Below are positions 1 to 3,950 of a stretch of DNA of 5,686 bases, in pieces. The stretch is taken from positions 17,910-23,595 of the forward strand of contig DFYG01000178.1 of the NCBI GenBank assembly GCA_002382605.1, read 5' to 3'. A program made the translations under genes and the position numbers. This DNA comes from Synergistaceae bacterium UBA4088. GTDB taxonomy: Bacteria > Synergistota > Synergistia > Synergistales > Thermovirgaceae. The first letter of the stretch is position 1. Each line of letters opens with the position of its first letter. The notes under the pieces are model-generated. The model saw only the letters and a program-made list of their open reading frames with translations, was not told the origin of the DNA and did not search any database.

Positions 1-2
1 CC

Positions 3-44
3 GCCGATGCCGTCATAGAGCATGCAATTCGCCTGATCCAGTAG
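3..44 (+). CDS. Possible 3' end of an upstream gene (13 codons, product unknown)
   Basis: Reading from base 3, thirteen codons (ADAVIEHAIRLIQ) are open and end at TAG 42-44. The peptide has the amphipathic helical look of a genuine protein C-terminus, but it is too short to name a family or to prove coding. A second plus-strand frame is also open across this stretch, from base 2 to about 153, but its composition (Cys/Ser/Pro mix) looks non-coding. If this is a real gene, it ends about 107 nt before the next start, with no obvious terminator between them, so read-through into the secreted-protein gene is possible. Confidence 0.3.
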   Translation, partial: ADAVIEHAIRLIQ

Positions 45-99
45 TTACCCTTAGTGGAGTATCAGCCATTTTACCCATCCTCAATCCGGGGAAGAGCTC

Positions 100-105
100 T
101 AGAAT
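100..105 (+). promoter_or_regulatory. Weak -10-like box upstream of the secreted-protein gene
   Basis: TAGAAT matches the sigma-70 -10 consensus at 5 of 6 positions and lies 46 nt before the ATG at 151. No convincing -35 box sits 16-18 nt upstream of it, and I see no sigma-54 GG-N10-GC element, although the E. coli zraP gene uses one. This is a weak candidate only. Confidence 0.2.
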
Positions 106-150
106 TTACTCATCAGAGTTACATGAATTGACGGATGGAGGGAAAATGAT

Positions 151-549
151 ATGAATAAAAGATCTGTTTTTCTTGCTCTTGCGGCTGTTCTCGTTGTAAG
201 CGCCGCTGCTTACGCCCACGGTGGAGGCTTCCCGGGAATGGGCGGATTCGGCGGAATGGGAGGGTTCGGCCACGGAGAGTATTACCAGGGCGAATGTCAA
301 ATAGACGGAGATGAAAGGGTTACTCAGGGATCCGGTATTTACAGGGGTGGTCTGAACGCGGAGGTTCCGCAGGATGTCCGTGACAGGATACAGGAGCTCC
401 AGCGGACGCATCTCGAGATGAGGCTGGCACTTGCCCAGGATAAGCCCGACGTAAATACGGCAAGGCTCCTTTTCGGGAAAGCACAGAAACTCCAGAACGA
501 GATCGCGAAATGGCGGTTCGAGAAATACATGGAGACACTTTCTAGATAG
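151..549 (+). CDS. Small secreted ZraP/Spy/CpxP-like (heavy-metal-resistance family) protein
   Basis: This 132-residue protein is probably a periplasmic chaperone or metal-responsive protein. Residues 1-22 form a Sec signal peptide: a basic start (MNKR), a hydrophobic core of Leu/Ala/Val, and an AYA cleavage motif before His23. No lipobox Cys is present. Residues 24-42 are Gly/Met/Phe-rich and contain two copies of GMGGFG. The region after about residue 68 is a charged helical hairpin (VPQDVRDRIQELQRTHLEMR, a turn at QDKPDVN, then a second helix to the end), which is the architecture of the Spy/CpxP/ZraP superfamily. The usual LTPEQ motifs are not evident, so the family call rests on overall form. 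His23, His41 and the single Cys49 could bind metal, but this is inference. The start is supported by GGAGGG at 137-142, 8 nt before ATG. A strong terminator follows, so the gene is probably not cotranscribed with dnaK. Confidence 0.8.
   Translation: MNKRSVFLALAAVLVVSAAAYAHGGGFPGMGGFGGMGGFGHGEYYQGECQIDGDERVTQGSGIYRGGLNAEVPQDVRDRIQELQRTHLEMRLALAQDKPDVNTARLLFGKAQKLQNEIAKWRFEKYMETLSR
235..270 (+). repeat. 18-bp tandem duplication encoding GMGGFG twice
   Basis: Bases 235-252 and 253-270 are tandem 18-bp copies that differ at two positions (243/261 and 246/264), both silent third-codon positions. Each copy encodes Gly-Met-Gly-Gly-Phe-Gly. The near-identity at DNA level suggests a fairly recent in-frame duplication in the flexible N-terminal segment of the mature secreted protein. 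Confidence 0.8.
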
Positions 550-568
550 AGAAGTACCTCCCTTTCAA

Positions 569-600
569 ACGCGGGGCCTCCCGAGGCCCCGCGTTTTTCT
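569..600 (+). terminator. Strong intrinsic terminator after the secreted-protein gene
   Basis: An 11-bp perfect stem (ACGCGGGGCCT at 569-579 pairing with 584-594) has a four-base loop, CCCG, and is followed by a T-run (594-598, then CT). It begins 20 nt after the stop codon at 549. It should insulate the upstream gene from the dnaK operon. The stem is also fairly symmetric on the minus strand, but only the plus strand has the U-tract. Confidence 0.93.
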
Positions 601-718
601 TATGTTCAAGATCTGTTCTTAAAACCCCTGAAAATTGCGAAAAAGAATAAAAAACAGCCTGAATGACCCTAAACCGGAAATAATAGTTTATAGTTGCGAT
701 ATGTGACGATTCAAGGAA

Positions 719-761
719 TTGCCTGGTATTTATTGACCTATATAATGGTTTTGTATATGGT
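719..761 (+). promoter_or_regulatory. Overlapping sigma-70-type promoter candidates for dnaK
   Basis: Two overlapping promoters can be read. The first has -35 TTGCCT (719-724), a 16-nt spacer and a perfect -10 TATAAT (741-746). The second has -35 TTGACC (733-738), a 17-nt spacer and -10 TATGGT (756-761). The second would start transcription near 768, just before the leader hairpin at 772-809. Both overlap the inverted repeat at 731-766. No sigma-32-like CTTGAA / CCCCAT pair was seen upstream of dnaK. An A-rich stretch at 640-655 lies about 65-80 bp further upstream, and I see nothing else between 601 and 718. The positions are read from sequence, and which promoter is used is inference. Confidence 0.6.
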
Positions 762-766
762 CAATA
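731..766. promoter_or_regulatory. Operator-like inverted repeat over the dnaK promoter
   Basis: TATTGACC (731-738) is perfectly inverted as GGTCAATA (759-766). With T739 bulged out, ATATA (740-744) also pairs with TATAT (754-758), leaving a 9-nt centre (745-753). That gives 13 symmetric positions covering the -35 and -10 elements of the dnaK promoters. Placement over both promoter boxes is typical of a repressor site. The motif is not CIRCE (TTAGCACTC/GAGTGCTAA) and not the HspR HAIR site (CTTGAGT-N7-ACTCAAG). The binding protein is unknown. Confidence 0.55.
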
Positions 767-771
767 TTAGT

Positions 772-809
772 CAGACCTTTCCCGGGAGAAATTTCCGGGA
801 TTCTGTCTG
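772..809 (+). promoter_or_regulatory. Long hairpin in the dnaK 5' leader
   Basis: CAGAC (772-776) pairs with GTCTG (805-809). Inside a 3x4 internal loop, TCCCGGGAG (780-788) pairs with TTTCCGGGA (792-800) using two G-U wobbles, and the apical loop is AAA. There is no T-run, so it is not an intrinsic terminator. It ends 4 nt before the ribosome-binding site AGGAGGA (814-820) and does not sequester it. It could stabilise the 5' end of the mRNA, bind a protein, or act as a thermosensor by stacking next to the ribosome site. All of these roles are inference. Confidence 0.5.
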
Positions 810-827
810 CCATAGGAGGAGTGCCCA

Positions 828-2714
828 ATGTCTCGAACTGTAGGAATAGACCTCGGAACAACCAACTCGGTAGTTGCCGTTCTTGAGGGAGGACAGCCCA
901 CTGTTATACCCAATGCGGAAGGGAGCCGTACGACGCCGTCCGTAGTGGCGTTCACAAGGGACGGAGAAAGACTCGTGGGAATACTTGCAAGGCGCCAGGC
1001 CGCACTGAATCCCAAGGGAACCGTATCGTCGATCAAACGTTTCATGGGAAGAAATTTTGATGAAGTCGGGGAAGAGATGAAGATCGTCCCCTACACCGTT
1101 CTGCAGGGCAGCAACAACTCTGTAAAGGTGCAGGTGGAGGGTAAGGAATATGCCCCGGAGGAGATAAGCGCGCAGGTACTCCGTAAACTTGTGCAGGATG
1201 CCGCGTCCTGGCTGGGAGAAAAGGTCACCGAAGCGGTTATCACTGTCCCGGCCTACTTCAACGACTCACAGCGACAGGCGACCAAGAACGCGGGGAAGAT
1301 AGCGGGGCTGAATGTACTGCGCGTGATCAACGAGCCTACCGCCGCCGCGCTTGCCTACGGAATGGACAAGAAGACGAACGAGACGGTGATGGTCTTCGAC
1401 CTTGGGGGAGGGACGTTCGATGTCTCGATCCTCGACGTCGGGGAAGGACTTTGCGAGGTCCGGTCAACGGCGGGAGACACTCACCTCGGTGGGGACGATT
1501 TCGACAAGTGCGTTGTGGACTGGCTGGCTGAAGAGTTCAAGAAACAGGAAGGTATAGATCTCAGAAAGGACCGGCAGGCGCTCCAGCGACTTTACGAGGC
1601 GTCGGAGAAAGCCAAGTGCGAACTCTCGAGCCGTACGACTACGGAGATCAGTCTTCCGTTCATAACGGCGGACGCGAACGGGCCTAAGCACCTTGCGTTC
1701 AACCTCACCCGCGCCAAGTTCGACGAACTGACCCGGCACCTTGTCGAGCGGTGTCTGCCCCCGATGGAACAGGCTCTTAAAGACGCGAAACTTGAAGCAA
1801 AAGACATCAACGAGATAATCATGGTAGGCGGTTCGACCCGTGTTCCGGCAGTTCAGGAGCTGGTAAAGCGCTTCACCGGAGGCAAGGCTCTCAACATGAC
1901 CGTCAACCCCGATGAAGTTGTCGCAGTCGGAGCCGCGGTCCAGGCCGGTATCATAAAGGGAGAGATCAAGGATGTTCTTCTCCTGGACGTGACCCCGCTT
2001 TCGCTCGGGATCGAAACTATGGGCGGAGTAATGACGAAGATCATAGAGCGCAACACGACCATCCCCTGCAGGAGGTCGGAGGTCTTCTCGACGGCGGAGG
2101 ATAACCAGCCGGCTGTTGATGTTGTGGTGCTCCAGGGCGAGAGGGAGATGGCCAAAGACAACCGGAAGCTTGGCAACTTCAAACTGGAGGGCATCCGCCC
2201 GGCTCCAAGAGGACTTCCTCAGATCGAGGTAACTTTCGACATAGATGCCAACGGTATCCTGAACGTCTCGGCAAAAGACAAGGAGACGGGTAAGGAACAG
2301 CAGATAACCATAAGCAACTCGACCAACCTCGACGAGAGCGAGATAAACCGGATGGTCGACGAGGCCCGCATCCATGCCGATGAAGACAAAAAACAGCGGG
2401 CAATGGCCGACGCGAAGAACGAGCTCGAGGCCGCAGCCTATCAGGTCGAACGTGTGCTTTCAGAGCTGGGAGACAAAGCTCCCGCGCACGAAAAGGCCAG
2501 GGGAGAGGAATTGGTCCGTGAGGCCAGAGAAGCCGTATCAGGCGGGGCGGATATTTCTCGCCTGCAGGCCCTGACTCAGGATCTTAAACAGGCAGCGGCC
2601 GCCCTCTCGCAGCACGCTCCTTCAGGATCCGACAGTCAGGGGGAGAGCCCTGAAGAGGAGCCTGATAAAAAAGACGGTGATGATGTAATAGACGCCGAGT
2701 TCAACGAAGGTTGA
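828..2714 (+). CDS. dnaK: Chaperone protein DnaK (Hsp70)
   Basis: This 628-residue ATP-dependent Hsp70 acts in the cytosol with a J-protein and GrpE to bind and release unfolded polypeptides. The N-terminal ATPase domain spans about residues 1-380. It shows phosphate-1 IDLGTTNS (7-14), Lys70, [11 protein letters not shown] (168-178, with Glu169), phosphate-2 DLGGGTFD (191-198, with Thr196) and the adenosine motif VGGSTRVP (333-340). The linker [16 protein letters not shown] (382-397) leads into the beta-sandwich substrate domain (to about 500) and a helical lid. The tail is acidic and ends [11 protein letters not shown], like the EEVD-type ends of bacterial DnaKs. Length matches the family (about 610-640). 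The insert after GRNF (about 76-100) is the Gram-negative type. The start is firm: AGGAGGA at 814-820, 7 nt before ATG, followed by the conserved N-terminus. There are five Cys (209, 228, 264, 309, 414). It is probably the first gene of an operon with dnaJ 75 nt downstream. Confidence 0.98.
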   Translation: MSRTVGIDLGTTNSVVAVLEGGQPTVIPNAEGSRTTPSVVAFTRDGERLVGILARRQAALNPKGTVSSIKRFMGRNFDEVGEEMKIVPYTVLQGSNNSVKVQVEGKEYAPEEISAQVLRKLVQDAASWLGEKVTEAVITVPAYFNDSQRQATKNAGKIAGLNVLRVINEPTAAALAYGMDKKTNETVMVFDLGGGTFDVSILDVGEGLCEVRSTAGDTHLGGDDFDKCVVDWLAEEFKKQEGIDLRKDRQALQRLYEASEKAKCELSSRTTTEISLPFITADANGPKHLAFNLTRAKFDELTRHLVERCLPPMEQALKDAKLEAKDINEIIMVGGSTRVPAVQELVKRFTGGKALNMTVNPDEVVAVGAAVQAGIIKGEIKDVLLLDVTPLSLGIETMGGVMTKIIERNTTIPCRRSEVFSTAEDNQPAVDVVVLQGEREMAKDNRKLGNFKLEGIRPAPRGLPQIEVTFDIDANGILNVSAKDKETGKEQQITISNSTNLDESEINRMVDEARIHADEDKKQRAMADAKNELEAAAYQVERVLSELGDKAPAHEKARGEELVREAREAVSGGADISRLQALTQDLKQAAAALSQHAPSGSDSQGESPEEEPDKKDGDDVIDAEFNEG

Positions 2715-2777
2715 TGCAGTTAGAATAGAGGTATGCCGGAGGCAATGTCTACTGACAGGTAGTGCCGGTGTCGGGGT

Positions 2778-2784
2778 GGAGGGG
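2778..2784 (+). promoter_or_regulatory. Ribosome-binding site that decides the dnaJ start
   Basis: GGAGGGG lies 5 nt before the ATG at 2790. An overlapping ATG at 2786 is in another frame and meets TGA after five codons (MNEIS), so the conserved J-domain start at 2790 is correct. The two overlapping starts could compete slightly for ribosomes. Confidence 0.8.
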
Positions 2785-2789
2785 TATGA

Positions 2790-3746
2790 ATGAAATTTCG
2801 TGATTACTACGAGATACTGGGCGTCCAAAGGGACGCGTCCCAGGAAGAGATACAGAAGACATACAGGAAACTTGCAAGAAAGTACCACCCCGACGTCAAC
2901 AAGGCCTCAGACGCGGACAAGCGTTTCAAGGAGATAAACGAAGCCTATGAGGTCCTCCGCGACCCCGAGAAAAGGAAAAAGTACGATGCGCTCGGACCCA
3001 ACTGGAAGAACGGCCAGGACTTCTCCCCACCCCCTGGTGGGGGTGGGGGGTTCCATTTCGAGGGACAGGATGGAGCCGGGTCCTTCAGTGATTTCTTCGA
3101 GGCTATCTTCGGCCAGGCTGGAGGCTTCGGCTCGATGGGCGGTAATCCCTTCCAGGGACGCTCAATGCGCCGCAGAGGCAAGGACCTTGAGTCCAGGATA
3201 GAGCTGACGCTGGAGGAGATCGCCGCGGGGGGCAAAAAGCAGGTCACGTTCGACGTCCTTGAAAGAGGTGCCGACGGCAGGGCCCACAGGACCAGGAAAA
3301 CGCTTGACGTCAAAATTCCACGCGGAGTCACTGAGGGTTCGAGGATACGTCTTGCGGGGCAGGGAGAGAAGGGTTCCGGCGGCGCGCCGGATGGGGCCCT
3401 TCTCCTTGAAGTACACATTAAAAAGGACCCATGCTTCGGCGTGGAAGGGCAGGACCTGCGGACCACCGTGGACATCACTCCATGGGATGCCGCCCTCGGC
3501 GCCAGCGTGCAGGTTCCCGTACTCGGCGGTTCCGTGACCATGAAGATACCGCCCGGCACCCAGAGCGGACAGGTCCTCCGTCTCAAGGGCAAGGGACTCC
3601 CCGGAAAAGGGGACTGCGCCGGAAACATACTCGTTACTCTGAGGATAGTCGTGCCGAAGAGCCTCACTCCACGCGAGAAGGAGCTCTTCGAAGCCCTGGC
3701 AAAGGAGTCGGAATTCAAGCCCAAAACCGTTAATCGTGAATCGTAA
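2790..3746 (+). CDS. cbpA: J-domain co-chaperone, type II (CbpA/DnaJ-like, no zinc finger)
   Basis: This 318-residue Hsp40 stimulates the ATPase of DnaK and delivers substrates to it. The J-domain covers about residues 5-67 with the catalytic HPD motif at 33-35. A Gly/Phe-rich linker (about 74-130) contains PPPGGGGGF and [10 protein letters not shown]-terminal domain I (about 131-210, with [18 protein letters not shown]) and domain II (about 212-290, with [21 protein letters not shown]) follow. The CxxCxGxG zinc-finger repeats of type I DnaJ are absent, so it is CbpA-like, and the length fits (about 300-330). In many relatives the C-terminus stops at an F-N-P-R-like sequence. Here EFKPK is followed by TVNRES, of which the last part is encoded by a 7-bp repeat array that also supplies the stop codon. 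A perfect DNA hairpin lies in the linker region (3025-3048). The RBS is GGAGGGG at 2778-2784. As the nearest J-protein it is the likely partner of the adjacent DnaK. Confidence 0.95.
   Translation: MKFRDYYEILGVQRDASQEEIQKTYRKLARKYHPDVNKASDADKRFKEINEAYEVLRDPEKRKKYDALGPNWKNGQDFSPPPGGGGGFHFEGQDGAGSFSDFFEAIFGQAGGFGSMGGNPFQGRSMRRRGKDLESRIELTLEEIAAGGKKQVTFDVLERGADGRAHRTRKTLDVKIPRGVTEGSRIRLAGQGEKGSGGAPDGALLLEVHIKKDPCFGVEGQDLRTTVDITPWDAALGASVQVPVLGGSVTMKIPPGTQSGQVLRLKGKGLPGKGDCAGNILVTLRIVVPKSLTPREKELFEALAKESEFKPKTVNRES
3025..3048 (+). repeat. Perfect GC hairpin inside the dnaJ coding sequence
   Basis: CCCCACCCCC (3025-3034) is perfectly inverted at 3039-3048 around a TGGT loop. In RNA the stem can extend with T3024-G3049 (wobble) and C3023-G3050, giving 12 pairs. 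It encodes Ser-Pro-Pro-Pro-Gly5-Phe in the flexible G/F linker, where an in-frame insertion would be tolerated. The G side (3036-3050) is also a possible G-quadruplex tract. The form recalls dispersed palindromic (REP-like) elements, but whether copies occur elsewhere cannot be seen here. Confidence 0.75.
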
Positions 3747-3930
3747 ATCGTGAATCGCAAGATAAGGATTTCATCCCGAAATCCCGCAGGGGTGAGAGAT
3801 CTGGTTCGGCTTTTTCGATTAACGGTTAACGATTCAAGAGGTGCCCGGCGTTCTTTGCCAGGGGACGAATAACGGCTCACGTTTTCAGCTTCTGATCTTC
3901 CGATTCACGATTCACGACTAACGACTCACG
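3728..3930. repeat. Heptad-repeat region with four clusters, in inverted arrangement, between dnaJ and clpB
   Basis: Thirteen 7-bp units of a degenerate ATTCACG / CGTGAAT family fall in four clusters. Cluster 1 (3728-3757) has four units of CGTNAAT plus CG. Cluster 2 (3816-3838) has ATTAACG, GTTAACG and ATTCAAG. Cluster 3 (3866-3881) has AATAACG and GCTCACG, then TTTT. Cluster 4 (3901-3930) has ATTCACG twice, ACTAACG and ACTCACG, then TTTTT. Cluster 1 is opposite in orientation to the others. It matches the reverse complement of cluster 4 at 25 of 30 positions, so long-range pairing is possible. Cluster 1 overlaps the last codons and stop of dnaJ. The rest of the 204-nt gap holds a short hairpin (3766-3784) and no credible ORF or promoter. 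Such arrays, known to me as common in intergenic DNA of some environmental bacteria, have no settled function. Confidence 0.85.
3766..3784 (+). repeat. Small perfect stem-loop in the dnaJ-clpB gap
   Basis: GGATTTC (3766-3772) pairs perfectly with GAAATCC (3778-3784) across a five-base loop, ATCCC. No T-run follows directly, so it is not a standard terminator. It could be an RNA processing or stability element, or simply part of the spacer between repeat clusters. Confidence 0.5.
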
Positions 3931-3950
3931 TTTTTATAGGGGGTGTCCAC

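Noticed and set aside
601..827. CIRCE, HAIR or sigma-32 element before dnaK
   Set aside because: No TTAGCACTC/GAGTGCTAA pair, no CTTGAGT-N7-ACTCAAG pair and no CTTGAA/CCCCAT pair was found. The ATTCAAG at 709-715 has no partner half-site at the required distance.
1464..2375. Minus-strand ORF of 303 codons inside dnaK
   Set aside because: It lies wholly antisense to the conserved dnaK coding sequence. Long antisense frames over hsp70 genes are a well-known artefact, once annotated as NAD-specific glutamate dehydrogenase. No RBS or domain supports it.
2733..2762. Nine-codon ORF (MPEAMSTDR) in the dnaK-dnaJ gap
   Set aside because: It is very short, has only a poor upstream SD-like sequence, and nothing suggests a leader-peptide function.
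3747..3872. Extended J-protein by stop-codon read-through (41 more codons open in frame)
   Set aside because: The extension only translates repeat and spacer sequence, the J-protein domains are complete before the TAA, and no read-through signal is seen.
2945..3880. Minus-strand ORF of 311 codons across the heptad repeats and dnaJ
   Set aside because: It is antisense to dnaJ, and its start region simply translates the repeats ([13 protein letters not shown]), a typical spurious product of such arrays.
3728..3930. CRISPR array
   Set aside because: The units are 7 bp, directly abutting, degenerate and in both orientations. There are no unique 30-40 bp spacers between long identical repeats and no cas genes.
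3728..3930. MITE or insertion sequence with terminal inverted repeats
   Set aside because: Clusters 1 and 4 are inverted and could mimic terminal repeats, but the 7-bp periodicity explains the match, clusters 2 and 3 lie inside with the same units, and no target-site duplication is evident at the edges.
3855..3940. Separate promoter for clpB
   Set aside because: TTGCCA (3855-3860) resembles a -35 box but no -10 lies 16-18 nt downstream, and TATAGG (3935-3940) has no -35 partner and overlaps the RBS.
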